A stretch of 64,000 nucleotides of DNA from Spirochaeta sp. UBA5339. GTDB lineage: Bacteria > Spirochaetota > Spirochaetia > DSM-2461. The position numbers and the translations under genes are program-made. Each line of letters begins with the position of its first letter. Position 1 is the stretch's first letter. The stretch spans positions 1 to 64,000 of the forward strand of contig DHQL01000002.1 of the NCBI GenBank assembly GCA_002408085.1. Reading direction: 5' to 3'. The notes below the pieces were generated by a model. The model had not been told where the DNA came from and did no database searches. It was given only the letters and a program-made list of their open reading frames with translations. Of this stretch, positions 41,710 through 51,436 are shown piece by piece.

Positions 41710-44559
41710 ATGACTCAGAATCTAATACCCTATTTCAAGAAGAACCTGGCAGCTCTGGAAGAATTGATTTCAGGAACGGAAGAGCTGATTCGCCAGCCCT
41801 CCTCCAGCCGCAGTGCGGGAACGGGACTGATTCATGCCTTCTCGGAGATTCACTACACTGCGGGCTTTATGAATCTGATGGCCCTCAGCCGTCTGGGATT
41901 TCTGGGGGGCGTCTATCTCAGCAAAAAGGCGGCAGCCGCCGGCCGTTTGGGAAGCAGAGACAAATCCCTTCTTCTGACTCTGACCAAACAGATCCGTCAG
42001 GTATATGAGAGCATTGCGGTTGCCGAAGACTACGGCAGCTTTATCACCCCCTCTCAAAGCATGATCTACCCCGCCGTTGAGCGGGTCAGCGAAGAGGCCC
42101 TGACGTGGACGGTCCGCCGTTTTGCCCGGGAAGGAGTCAGCCTGCCTGTACCCTTCCCTCTGCGTCCGGTATCCATGGTCCTTACCGACGGAGGCGACTG
42201 GAATCTGAAGGTTCCGGACCCCGTTTTCCATCAGGCCGGAAGGGGTGAGTTTCTCTCCATTGCCTATATAGATCTTCTGAACTGGGAGAACCCTCTGGCT
42301 CTGGTAGAAAATATGAGACAGCTGAAGCAGGAGGGACGCCTTCAGTTCCACGGCCCCCTGGAGCTGCCCCTTGAGGATGAGCCGGACCCGCCGGGTCTGC
42401 CCTACTACTTTATTATCAAGAGCCCTGAGCAGCCGGAAAGTTTCTGGGAGAAACAGAGAATCCCCGTCCGCCTGCTGACCACCCTGTCCGGACCGGATCA
42501 GACGATCCAGCTTGTCAGAAATGCCGAGCCGCCGGAGAGCAGACTGGATTTCAACCCCGAAGAGACAAGCAATCTTGACGAGGAAACCCTGCTCTTTGAT
42601 CCCGATACCGTGGAAAGTCCCGAATTCCCTGTTGTCCCTCGGACTCCAAAAGAGAAAGCCGATGAGGACAGGGTTGATCAGCTCCCGGAGGAAGAGGAGA
42701 AAGAGCGCCGTACAAAGAGGGAGCCCGGAACCGCCATCCTCTACCCCATCGGTATGAAGATGAGTATCATCACCTCACTGATTCTGATTCTTGCCCTTTC
42801 CGGGATGATTATGCTGGCCACATTCTTCTTTCTCCAGGACTCACAAGTCCGGGTGGAAGAGAGCAATCTCAAGATCTCGGAAACCATAGCCGCCCAGGTT
42901 GAAGGAACCCTTCTGACCATAGGGAACAGTGCCTCACTCCTCCTGCTTGGAGCGGGAGACGGAAGTACGGGCAGCCAGAAAGACTTCGAAAGCTACTACT
43001 TCAGAAGCGAACGAAGCATCCTCTTCGCCGGAATACCCGAGGAGAATCGCCTTTTCTACAACCAGGGCCTGCTGGGAGAGTTGGATGTCTCGGAGTCATT
43101 TATCAATAGTGTAGTGGAAGACTATGATGAACAGATCAGGCTGGCCGAGGGCGGAACTCCCTCGGTATTCAATGTGTCCACCTACTTCGGCATTCCCGTT
43201 CTGGGGATTACCATTCCCTACAAGCAGGAACAGGGCATAAAGACCCTTTTTATACTGGTTGAGACAAGAGACAGCCTCCAGAAGGCGGTCCAGTCCAGGG
43301 GTATAACCAGCACCTTTATCGCCGACTCGGCGGGTGACCTGATGGCCCATCCGGATAATACAATACTCACTTCCGGGGTCAATATGGGAGATCTTCCCAT
43401 CGTCAGGGAACTCTTCAGCTCCGCTGTAAACACCGGACAGATCCGCTTTACCGCCAATGACGGGGAGATCTATCTGGGCTCCTACAAGAAGGTGAGCTTC
43501 GGACGTCTGGGGGTGATCACCACGGTACCCGAAGCCCTTGCCTTTGAGGCGATCTACCGGATTCAGAGGCGTAACATCCTGCTGATGGTCATGTTTGTCG
43601 CCCTTGCTGTGCTGATCATCTACTACTACTCAAAATCACTCTCAGGCCCACTTAGAAAACTGGTGGGTGCTACCAGGGAGATTGAGGAAGGGAACTACGC
43701 CCTTAACCTGAAGCCCCGAACCCAGGACGAGGTGGGTGTACTGACAAGAGCCTTTGTCAACATGGGCACAGGACTGGAGGAGAAGGAGAGGATCAAGGAT
43801 GCCTTCGGCCGTTTTGTAAACAAAGAGGTAGCGGACCTTGCGGAAAAGGGCGCAATTCAGCTGGGTGGTGAAATTAAACCTGCCACAATCTTCTTTTCGG
43901 ATATCCGTTCCTTTACGGCGATCAGCGAAAAGCTGACTCCAGGGGAGGTTGTAAGCTTTCTGAACGAGTATATGACCCTGATGGTAGAGTGTGTAAACCA
44001 GACCTACGGGGCCGTTGACAAGTATATCGGCGATGCCATTATGGCCATCTGGGGGACTCCCATCTCCCATGGCAATGATGCGGAGAATGCGGTAAACGGC
44101 GCCCTTCAGATGAGAACGGCCCTGAGAAAGTTCAATCAGGGACGGGGGGGCGACCGGAAACCGATAATCCGCATCGGATGCGGCCTGAACAGCGGTGATG
44201 TTCTGGCGGGTCAGATCGGTTCAAACGACCGGATGGAGTATACCGTAATCGGCGACGCCGTTAACCTGGCCTCCCGTATCGAGGCCCTCAACAAGCCCAT
44301 GGGGTCCGACATTCTGATATCCCAGGGCACCGCGGATATTGTGGAAGGAATCTTCGACCTTGTCCCCATGAACAAGATTATGGTTAAGGGAAAATCAGAA
44401 CCCCAGCAGATCTACGCTGTACTGGGGCGAATGGATGACCCCGACCGTCCCCGTTCGATGCATGAGCTGCGGGAGTATGTGGGCATTCCCGGCGATTTCG
44501 ACAACATCGCCGATGTAGATCTGGAGAAAGAAGAAGTCAAATATGAAATCATTGATTAA
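41710..44559 (+). CDS. Membrane class III nucleotide cyclase (probable adenylate cyclase)
   Basis: A 949-residue protein. Residues 1-345 form a cytoplasmic region I do not recognise, ending in an acidic/basic linker. A first span (about 352-375), an extracytoplasmic Cache-like domain (about 376-618), a second span (about 620-640) and HAMP (about 640-695) follow. The cyclase domain (about 715-895) has metal Asp731 (FFSDIRSF) and Asp775 (YIGDAIMA), and SRIEALNKP follows. Lys771 and Thr845 at the base-selecting positions fit adenylate cyclases of the IIIb type. The periplasmic domain probably controls cAMP production. ATG 41710 is preferred to an earlier TTG. The 3' end overlaps the next gene by 17 bases. 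Confidence 0.9.
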   Translation: MTQNLIPYFKKNLAALEELISGTEELIRQPSSSRSAGTGLIHAFSEIHYTAGFMNLMALSRLGFLGGVYLSKKAAAAGRLGSRDKSLLLTLTKQIRQVYESIAVAEDYGSFITPSQSMIYPAVERVSEEALTWTVRRFAREGVSLPVPFPLRPVSMVLTDGGDWNLKVPDPVFHQAGRGEFLSIAYIDLLNWENPLALVENMRQLKQEGRLQFHGPLELPLEDEPDPPGLPYYFIIKSPEQPESFWEKQRIPVRLLTTLSGPDQTIQLVRNAEPPESRLDFNPEETSNLDEETLLFDPDTVESPEFPVVPRTPKEKADEDRVDQLPEEEEKERRTKREPGTAILYPIGMKMSIITSLILILALSGMIMLATFFFLQDSQVRVEESNLKISETIAAQVEGTLLTIGNSASLLLLGAGDGSTGSQKDFESYYFRSERSILFAGIPEENRLFYNQGLLGELDVSESFINSVVEDYDEQIRLAEGGTPSVFNVSTYFGIPVLGITIPYKQEQGIKTLFILVETRDSLQKAVQSRGITSTFIADSAGDLMAHPDNTILTSGVNMGDLPIVRELFSSAVNTGQIRFTANDGEIYLGSYKKVSFGRLGVITTVPEALAFEAIYRIQRRNILLMVMFVALAVLIIYYYSKSLSGPLRKLVGATREIEEGNYALNLKPRTQDEVGVLTRAFVNMGTGLEEKERIKDAFGRFVNKEVADLAEKGAIQLGGEIKPATIFFSDIRSFTAISEKLTPGEVVSFLNEYMTLMVECVNQTYGAVDKYIGDAIMAIWGTPISHGNDAENAVNGALQMRTALRKFNQGRGGDRKPIIRIGCGLNSGDVLAGQIGSNDRMEYTVIGDAVNLASRIEALNKPMGSDILISQGTADIVEGIFDLVPMNKIMVKGKSEPQQIYAVLGRMDDPDRPRSMHELREYVGIPGDFDNIADVDLEKEEVKYEIID

Positions 44560-47272
44560 AGATTTCTTTCTTACAGCACTGCTTCTCTCAATTTTCGGAT
44601 GGGCGGGTTATGAGTTCTTTCAGGACCTCAATGGAGAGATCCGGAACGAGGGCGGAGAGGTGATCGGAGAGATCAGCTTTATTGAGAACACCGCCCAGCG
44701 GAAATTCTCAAGACGGGCAGTCTGGGGAGAACTGGAGATCAGTTCCCCCCTCTACAACTACGACAGCCTGAGAACCATTGAAAACTCCCGAACCTCTCTG
44801 ACCCTGATTGATGGAACCGAGATTACCATGAACGCCAACAGCTATATCGTTCTGGAGTGGGGAGAGGAGTCCAAAAACATAGAATTCCTGGGCGGCGATA
44901 TATCAGCTGCCGGAAGCGAAAGCAGCGAAAACCTGCAGATCCGGTCGAATAACACGGTCATAGCCCTCAACAAAGCTTCAGTCTCCCTGAACAAGCTTGA
45001 TGGAGAGGATATCAGCCTCTCTGTTGACGAGGGGACCATCGATGTCTCCCGGGACGGCAGAACCACCAGCATTGAGGAAAACTACAAGGCCAGCATCAGC
45101 GACGAGATTACCGTGGAACAGGAGGCTGTAAAGCTGAGAAGCCCTCAAAACAACCGCCTTATTGTGACGACCTCCGCATCGGTTCCCATGGAATTCACCT
45201 GGGACACCATCCTCCCCTTAAGAAACACCCGCCTTGAACTGGCGGAATATAAGGATTTTATCAGTTTCAGCGATTTTGAAGCCCCCGGCAGCAGCGCAGC
45301 AATGGATATCATTCCCGGAACCTACTACTGGCGGATCAGCGGAACCTTTCCCGACGGCACTGCCTACAGCAGCCCTTCAAACAGGGTTGTTATTATCAGG
45401 GACAATGCCCCGAGCCAGCAGGTTCCCGTTCCCGACGAGGTCTTTGAGTACCGGAACATCCCTCCCGACATGGCCTTCTCCTGGGAGGCCTCGGCCCTGG
45501 CCAACGGATCGGTCCTGCAGGTTGCTTCCGATGCCGGATTTACCAGTGTTGCCCGTGAAATAAGCGGACCCAACAACTTCAGCACACTCCAGGGGCTGAC
45601 AGAGGGAACCTGGTACTGGCGTGTTCTGCCCCAGTACAGCTCCGCACGGCTTATCGCCTACTCCTCCCCCGAGATCAGACGCTTCAGCATCGTCAAAAAC
45701 GACAGCCTCGAACCTCCCCGGCTGATTCTTCCGGCCCCCGATGAGTCGGTGAATCCTCTGAAACTGCGGGAAGGGCTCAGGTTCAGCTGGAAGGCGGACA
45801 GGGAGATCGGCAGCTACCACCTGGTAGTAGCCTCGGACAGTGAGATGAACGCCCCCATTGTGGACCAGTGGCTCAGCAGAAACTCCTTTCTGATGGAAGA
45901 ACTTCCCCCTGTAGGAGACTACTACTGGATGGTTGAGGGACTGGACCGTGAAAACAGGGCCGTTCCCCCCTCCCCGGTGCGCCGTTTTGATGTTCTTGAA
46001 GCGGTTCTCTCAATCAACACACTCAGGCCCGCAGCAGAGAGCCTGAATATTGTGGAGAGCTTTGACAATATCCCCTTTGCCTGGGAGAGCACCCTGGAGG
46101 GCCCCTACAGGGTAGAGGTATTCCGGGACGGCAGCGGCGGAACACCCCTGTTCAGCCAGACATCCAATGCCCTGTCCATGAATCTGGTTCTTCCGGGAGC
46201 CGGAAAGTACTCCTGGCAGGCCTCTGCAGTAGACAGCGGCGGAAACACGGTTATTGCCAGCACACAGACCCCCTTCGAGATGGTCTACCGTCTGAGCACC
46301 CCCCGGTTTACCGAGCCCGATGAGGGAGAGGCTCTATCCCTGCTTGGCTCAACACCTCTGACAATAGAGTGGCAGCCCGTGGGCGGGGCTCAGTACTACA
46401 GCGCCGAACTAATCCCCCGGGACCCTGCGTACCCGACTCTTACAAGGGAGGCCTCCCCGGATACGACCTGGACCATCAGTGACAAGAGCCTTCTGAATAC
46501 AGGGGTGTATACCCTTCAGGTCCAGGCCCACCAGAGACTTGAAAACGGGGTAATCAACAGCAGCGCCAGTGCCATCCGCAGCTTCAGCCTGGACCGGCTA
46601 CTGGACTACCAGGCTCCCCGGCTGACCTATCCGGCCAACGGACAGAGACTCTCGAAATTGGTGCTTATAGAGAACCAGCCCTCCTTCCGCTGGATACAGA
46701 CACCGACCCTTCCCAGACAGAAAATCCGGCTCTCCCGGGACCCCAACTTCAGCAGCCTGATTCTCGATGAGGAGAGAAGCGTCTTAAGCCGCCGGATTCC
46801 CGATCTTGATACGGGGGTCTACTACCTCCAGCTCAGCTCCAGGGATGATGAGGGAAACAGCTCCCCAGACTCGGCGATCTACTCCTTTGAAGTAACCCCT
46901 GTCCCGCCCCTCCCGGCGGTGACCTCCTTCCAGCCCCTGCCCGGGGAGACTCTGGATATGCAGACCCGTGACTCCCTGGACTTCAACTGGTCCGCAGTAC
47001 CGGGTACAAGCTACTATCGGATCACCCTCAGCTCTGCGGAAACCGGAAAAACGGTATTCAAAGAGGATAAGTGGTCCGGAACGAATTATAATTTCAGTAA
47101 GCTGGAGGACCTTGATGTGGGGGCCTTCCGCTTTGATGTTCAGGCGGTAAGAGAGCTTGACGGCAGAGTCTTTCAGGAGAGCTCTGTTCTGTCTGTTCCC
47201 TTCCAGCTGACCCTGCCGGAAATCGATGAGATTCCGGACATTCTTTCACCGGAGCTGCAGTATGCGCGCTGA
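44543..47272 (+). CDS. Anchored periplasmic protein: FecR domain plus seven Fn3-like repeats
   Basis: A 909-residue protein with an N-terminal membrane anchor (about 5-25). A FecR-type domain (about 35-190) has SLTLIDGTEITMNANSYIVL and VDEGTIDVSRDG. Seven Fn3-like repeats of 90-100 residues follow (about 198-287, 296-384, 390-484, 488-585, 585-684, 690-785, 790-890). Each carries a central hydrophobic/Trp strand (FTW, FSW, FAW, IEW, FRW, FNW) and a late G-x-Y/W-Y/T-x-W/L-x-V strand such as GTYYWRIS, GTWYWRVL or GVYYLQLS. It most likely spans the periplasm and binds partners or ligands. It overlaps both neighbouring genes. Confidence 0.82.
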   Translation: MKSLIKDFFLTALLLSIFGWAGYEFFQDLNGEIRNEGGEVIGEISFIENTAQRKFSRRAVWGELEISSPLYNYDSLRTIENSRTSLTLIDGTEITMNANSYIVLEWGEESKNIEFLGGDISAAGSESSENLQIRSNNTVIALNKASVSLNKLDGEDISLSVDEGTIDVSRDGRTTSIEENYKASISDEITVEQEAVKLRSPQNNRLIVTTSASVPMEFTWDTILPLRNTRLELAEYKDFISFSDFEAPGSSAAMDIIPGTYYWRISGTFPDGTAYSSPSNRVVIIRDNAPSQQVPVPDEVFEYRNIPPDMAFSWEASALANGSVLQVASDAGFTSVAREISGPNNFSTLQGLTEGTWYWRVLPQYSSARLIAYSSPEIRRFSIVKNDSLEPPRLILPAPDESVNPLKLREGLRFSWKADREIGSYHLVVASDSEMNAPIVDQWLSRNSFLMEELPPVGDYYWMVEGLDRENRAVPPSPVRRFDVLEAVLSINTLRPAAESLNIVESFDNIPFAWESTLEGPYRVEVFRDGSGGTPLFSQTSNALSMNLVLPGAGKYSWQASAVDSGGNTVIASTQTPFEMVYRLSTPRFTEPDEGEALSLLGSTPLTIEWQPVGGAQYYSAELIPRDPAYPTLTREASPDTTWTISDKSLLNTGVYTLQVQAHQRLENGVINSSASAIRSFSLDRLLDYQAPRLTYPANGQRLSKLVLIENQPSFRWIQTPTLPRQKIRLSRDPNFSSLILDEERSVLSRRIPDLDTGVYYLQLSSRDDEGNSSPDSAIYSFEVTPVPPLPAVTSFQPLPGETLDMQTRDSLDFNWSAVPGTSYYRITLSSAETGKTVFKEDKWSGTNYNFSKLEDLDVGAFRFDVQAVRELDGRVFQESSVLSVPFQLTLPEIDEIPDILSPELQYAR

Positions 47273-48704
47273 TTTCAAAATCATTTTCCTCCTTCTGCTC
47301 ACTCTTCTGGGGGGAACTCTGCAGGCGCAGCTCAGCCGTGGCAAAGAGGTGGAGCAGTACCTCTCATGGGAGGCCATTGAGGGCGCATGGGGCTATGAGC
47401 TGACCATACGCCAGGGAGACGAGGAGATCTTTAAAACTACCGTAAACGAGTCGGAAATCAGTTTCTCCCTCCTCCCCGGAGAGTATGAGATCCAGATCGC
47501 CGTACTCAATAAATTCAAAAAAACCGTAAACACCACCGGATGGAGGCCCCTGATTATCAAGGAGGCCCTGCAGCCGGTGATCAGGGAGTTTTCCCCCGGG
47601 GAGGCCTACCTTCTCCCCGGTGAGGAGATTACGCTGGAGGCTGTAGTCTTCCAGGCCCTTGATGAGAGCCTCTTCACCCTCGTCCCGGAAACTGGATCTG
47701 GTTCGGAATCTGATTTGGAAGAGGAGGTTAAGCTCTCCATAATTCAGATCGACGGCGAAAGGGTCGAACTGTCCTTTCCCTCAGACTCCGTTGAGGCAGG
47801 AGAGTACACCCTGAAGATAAAAAACCCTTCCGGACTGGAGGACAGAAACAGTGAAACAGTTCTGACCCTTCACCCCTCCATGTCCCCGGATGTCAGATCC
47901 ATCGACACGGTGGAGCTCTTCCAGTATCTGGACTACGACGGAGTGGAGATCAAGGGAAAAAACTTCCACCCCGATGCGGAGATAAGAATCTTCGGCCAGG
48001 ACCGGGTGATCAACCCCTACACAGCCGAATGGGTGAACGAGGAACTGATCCGGATATCCTTTCTGACCAAGGACAGCCCCATCGGAGAGTACAGCCTTGA
48101 GGTCACAAACCCGTCTGGAGAGTCGGATACCCTTAAAAACGATATCTATATGGCCGAAGCCCCGGAGATGGTACCGGTACGCCGCTACCCTCCCAGGAAC
48201 AATATCACCTTTATTGCCGCCTACGGACCCTCCATGCCCGGAGATAGCGAAGTGGAGGATATGGACGCCATGCCCCTGGGATTCTCCCTCAAGGTCCGCC
48301 ACGAGCTGGCAAACGCCCGGTTCTTCAGTGCACCGGGACTCAGACCCCTGGGAATAGAGCTGGAAATTGAGAACGCCCATATGAAACAGCGGGATACGGA
48401 CTATGTGTACAGCCATCTGATAATGAATTTCAAACTCTTCTACCAGCTGCAGCTGAAAAAGGGCTGGTCCATTATCCCTCACTTCGGTACGGGAACCAGC
48501 TTTCTCTGGGTCAACCGGGACAGCCTGGATGGGGAATTGCTCCAGGGGGACATCGGCTTCAACCTGACCCTGGGAGTCAGCGCCCAGAAGATGTGGAACT
48601 CGGGTTTTCTAATAGAATTCGGAATAGATTTTATGCCTGTATACTATCCCAGCGCGGAATTTACACTGACTCAGCCCTGGATCGGGGGAGGAATCAGACT
48701 ATGA
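47262..48704 (+). CDS. Secreted protein: Ig/TIG-like domains plus C-terminal beta-barrel
   Basis: A 480-residue protein. The signal peptide ends near residue 24 (GTLQAQ). An Fn3-like domain (about 28-100, YLSWEAIEGAWGYELTI) and two TIG/IPT-like domains (about 105-200 and 205-295, with VEIKGKNFHPDAEIRIFG and SPIGEYSLEVTNPSG) follow. The last 180 residues are an alternating aromatic/Gly beta pattern typical of a small outer-membrane barrel. ATG 47262 lies 11 bases inside the previous gene; the longer in-frame extension is rejected because it lacks a signal peptide. Probably inserted in the outer membrane with Ig domains in the periplasm, or the reverse. Confidence 0.75.
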   Translation: MRADFKIIFLLLLTLLGGTLQAQLSRGKEVEQYLSWEAIEGAWGYELTIRQGDEEIFKTTVNESEISFSLLPGEYEIQIAVLNKFKKTVNTTGWRPLIIKEALQPVIREFSPGEAYLLPGEEITLEAVVFQALDESLFTLVPETGSGSESDLEEEVKLSIIQIDGERVELSFPSDSVEAGEYTLKIKNPSGLEDRNSETVLTLHPSMSPDVRSIDTVELFQYLDYDGVEIKGKNFHPDAEIRIFGQDRVINPYTAEWVNEELIRISFLTKDSPIGEYSLEVTNPSGESDTLKNDIYMAEAPEMVPVRRYPPRNNITFIAAYGPSMPGDSEVEDMDAMPLGFSLKVRHELANARFFSAPGLRPLGIELEIENAHMKQRDTDYVYSHLIMNFKLFYQLQLKKGWSIIPHFGTGTSFLWVNRDSLDGELLQGDIGFNLTLGVSAQKMWNSGFLIEFGIDFMPVYYPSAEFTLTQPWIGGGIRL

Positions 48705-49384
48705 AGAAACTTCTTACCCTGCTATATATTCTACTGATTACCTTTGCGCTGGCCGCCCAGGAATCTCCATCGGAAGAGACCGGCAGCAGTGAGAGCCGGA
48801 TGGAACGGGAGGCAAAGGAGAGAGAAGCCTACGAGAAGACGGGTTTTGAACTCTATACCTACTTTCCCGTTTCCACCCACTGGCCCGGCTGGACCTGGGG
48901 CGTTCGTAAATTCGAAGCCGGTCCCGCCCATATCTGGCTGCCCACACCCAATATCAGTTTTGGTCTGGGTATGGGCTGGGAGGCCGATCTGGGCAGCAGA
49001 AGGCCCGTTCTTCGCCGCATGGGGGTTGGCGGTGTTTTGGAAATGAGCGCCGTCAGCGGCCTGAATATGAAAAATGGTGAGGGCTTCGGTATCACCATGC
49101 TCTATCCCTATCTCTACTACACCACCGACAGGGGCAGGAAGCTGGACTACAGCTTCAAACTGGGAGCTGGAATGGCCTTTGTGAACGGTCTGGAAGAGCT
49201 CTTCGACAGCCGCCAGGAGAAGGACAATGAATCGGGAAATGTTTTTTCCCTTGAGGGAGATATTATCTTTGCCTCACCAGGTAACTGGCGTTTCCAGGCG
49301 GGTGCAGCCTACCGTTTTCTGGTCTACAACAGCAGAGACATCCACATTGTAACCGCCCTGATCAGGGCCGGCTACCGGTTCTGA
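48701..49384 (+). CDS. Outer-membrane beta-barrel protein
   Basis: A 227-residue protein. The signal peptide is MKKLLTLLYILLITFALAAQ. A charged Glu/Arg segment (about 22-45) precedes alternating strands with aromatic girdles, such as MLYPYLYYTTDRGRKLDYSFKLGAGMAF and NWRFQAGAAYRFLVY. The protein ends with a C-terminal Phe (LIRAGYRF), the signal recognised by the BAM machinery. It is coupled to the previous gene by ATGA and is the last gene of the cyclase operon. Its 3' end overlaps the convergent nudC by 13 bases. Confidence 0.8.
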   Translation: MKKLLTLLYILLITFALAAQESPSEETGSSESRMEREAKEREAYEKTGFELYTYFPVSTHWPGWTWGVRKFEAGPAHIWLPTPNISFGLGMGWEADLGSRRPVLRRMGVGGVLEMSAVSGLNMKNGEGFGITMLYPYLYYTTDRGRKLDYSFKLGAGMAFVNGLEELFDSRQEKDNESGNVFSLEGDIIFASPGNWRFQAGAAYRFLVYNSRDIHIVTALIRAGYRF

Positions 49385-50184
49385 AGGTAGTCCGCAAGCA
49401 TCCTGCCGGCTATACTTCCTGTATTCGGAATCTCAGGCATCGTTTCTCTTGTAAACCAGCGGGCCTCATCTATCTCCTCCCCGTCGGGTACGGGCTGAGC
49501 ATCGTGATCGGGGCATTCTGCGGTAAAGGCCAGCATCAGTGAGTGGGGCATGGGCCAGGACTGGGAGCCGAAGTACCTGATATTCTCCACCTCCAGCTGA
49601 ACCTCCTCCATTACCTCCCGGCGGACCGCCTGTTCCAGGTTCTCACCGGCATCAACAAAGCCCGCCACATGGGAGAAAAAGCCTTCGGGGAAACGGGCAT
49701 TATGGGCCAGAAGGATCTCATCCCCCCGGGTGATACGGATAATAACAGCAGGTGCAATCACCGGATAGCGCAGCTCGCCGCAGCCCGGGCAGCGGCCGGC
49801 ATGCTCAGTTTCTGAAAGCTCTATCTCAGCCCCGCAGGCTCCGCAGAAACGGTGGGTCCGTCTCCACTCCAGTAGAACCCGGGCTCTTCCGACGGGAAAC
49901 TGGTCCTCTTCATCCAGATCACGGTAAATGTCCCGAAACTCCTCCCAGCGTAGTCCCTCGGGTAGTGCACTCCCCTCCTCCAGACTGACACAGCGGCATT
50001 TTATGCCGTCAAGGGAGCCGATGACCAGGTTTTCAGCCTCATCTGCGGCAGAAAAGGGCTTCAGAAAGGGAGATCCCTGTGAATCCACCGCAATAAAGCG
50101 CTCATCGGCAGCAAAGACCACCAGCCGGGCTTTATCCGAGGGCCGGACGGTTTTCATGCTCTCAAAAAGGGGAATGAATTTCAT
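49372..50184 (-). CDS. nudC: NADH pyrophosphatase / NAD-cap hydrolase
   Basis: A 270-residue NudC-type Nudix hydrolase, which cleaves NAD(H) and removes NAD caps from RNA. A zinc ribbon (CGACG and CPGCG), the Nudix box GFVDAGENLEQAVRREVMEEV and the NudC marker SQSWPMPHSLM are all present. ATG 50184 behind GGAG is chosen; the upstream extension crosses the intergenic region and lacks support. It converges with the barrel gene and is divergent from the metallophosphoesterase gene. Confidence 0.93.
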   Translation of the reverse strand: MKFIPLFESMKTVRPSDKARLVVFAADERFIAVDSQGSPFLKPFSAADEAENLVIGSLDGIKCRCVSLEEGSALPEGLRWEEFRDIYRDLDEEDQFPVGRARVLLEWRRTHRFCGACGAEIELSETEHAGRCPGCGELRYPVIAPAVIIRITRGDEILLAHNARFPEGFFSHVAGFVDAGENLEQAVRREVMEEVQLEVENIRYFGSQSWPMPHSLMLAFTAECPDHDAQPVPDGEEIDEARWFTRETMPEIPNTGSIAGRMLADYLQNR

Positions 50185-50263
50185 TTTATCTCTCCATGCA
50201 CTAAACTGGTATTGTAGAGGAAAGCCGCTTCGGGAGCAGCTTCTCTCAGGATGAGGTAAGAAA

Positions 50264-51361
50264 GTGTCAGACCCCGTAAGCAGTATAATACAGGACAACC
50301 TTGAAAAGACATACCGCCAGGCCCGGAGGATCAAAATAGACTCTTCCAGCAAAATTGTGATCCTCAGCGATTTTCATCTGGGAGGAGGCAGAAGCCGGGA
50401 TGAGTTCAAAAAGAATGCGGACCTGGTACTGACGATGCTGAGACAGTGGTATCTCCCCGGGGGATACACCCTGATCCTGAACGGTGACATTGAGGAACTT
50501 CACCGGGTCAAGCTGCCCAGCATCAGCCGGGCCTGGGAGGAGCTGTACGAGCTTTTTCTTGAGTTCAAAAAGGGTCCGGGTCTCTACAAAATCAGGGGAA
50601 ACCACGACAGCGGCCCCTCCTTCGGGCGCTTCTCCGGGCGCTGTGAGGCGGAAATTGCTGTAAATGCGGAGATCCTCCCCTCTCTGATACTGGAACACCA
50701 GAACGGAGAGTTTCTGGTCCTTCACGGTCACCAGGCCTCCCTCTACAGCTCTCCATTCAGACACAAGCTGACCCACTTCTCCCTGCGCTATCTGGCCCAC
50801 CCTCTTCATATCAACAATATCAAAAGGGATTTTCTAAGCGAAAAGCTTCTCAAGGCCGAGCAGAGGATCTTCGAGTATGCCAGGGGCCGTGGAATCATAG
50901 CTCTTGCGGGGCATACCCACCGGGCTCTCTTTGAGGGACACTCGGAAGAGGAGTATCTGAAGATCAGAATTGACAAGATGATCAGGGACTATATGGATCA
51001 GGAGGAGAAGGACCCGGAACTGGTGGGGGCCATTCACAGGACTGCCGACATTCTCTATAAGCTTCTCGAGAACGAGGACTACAAAAGCCGGGGCAGCCTC
51101 TATGATCCCCTGGCCGTTGCCTGCCTCTTCAACTCGGGCACCGTAATTCATAAATTCGGCGCTACCTGTCTGGAGATTGCGGAGGACAGAATATATCTGA
51201 ATGCCTGGTATGAAAACGATAATCCACAGAGCCGGATTTTTCCCTATGAGTGGGACAGCCCGCCTATGAAAGAGTTCCCCCGAATCAGGAAATACACCCT
51301 CAAATCGGATGATCTTGATTATATTTTTACCAGACTGCAGCTGTTGACCGATAAGAAATAA
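50264..51361 (+). CDS. Metallophosphoesterase
   Basis: A 365-residue calcineurin-like phosphoesterase. All metal motifs are visible: SDFHLGGG, NGDIEE, RGNHDSG, HGHQ and GHTHRA. The start is GTG 50264 with TGAGGT upstream. The substrate is not evident; UDP-diacylglucosamine- or nucleotide-type enzymes are possible. It precedes the HPr-domain gene by 75 bases in the same direction. Confidence 0.87.
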   Translation: MSDPVSSIIQDNLEKTYRQARRIKIDSSSKIVILSDFHLGGGRSRDEFKKNADLVLTMLRQWYLPGGYTLILNGDIEELHRVKLPSISRAWEELYELFLEFKKGPGLYKIRGNHDSGPSFGRFSGRCEAEIAVNAEILPSLILEHQNGEFLVLHGHQASLYSSPFRHKLTHFSLRYLAHPLHINNIKRDFLSEKLLKAEQRIFEYARGRGIIALAGHTHRALFEGHSEEEYLKIRIDKMIRDYMDQEEKDPELVGAIHRTADILYKLLENEDYKSRGSLYDPLAVACLFNSGTVIHKFGATCLEIAEDRIYLNAWYENDNPQSRIFPYEWDSPPMKEFPRIRKYTLKSDDLDYIFTRLQLLTDKK

Positions 51362-51436
51362 AGAAAGAGATGTAAAAGCATTGCAGAAGTTACGGATTTA
51401 TTCTAATTATTAATACAGGTTTCCAAAGATGAAAGT

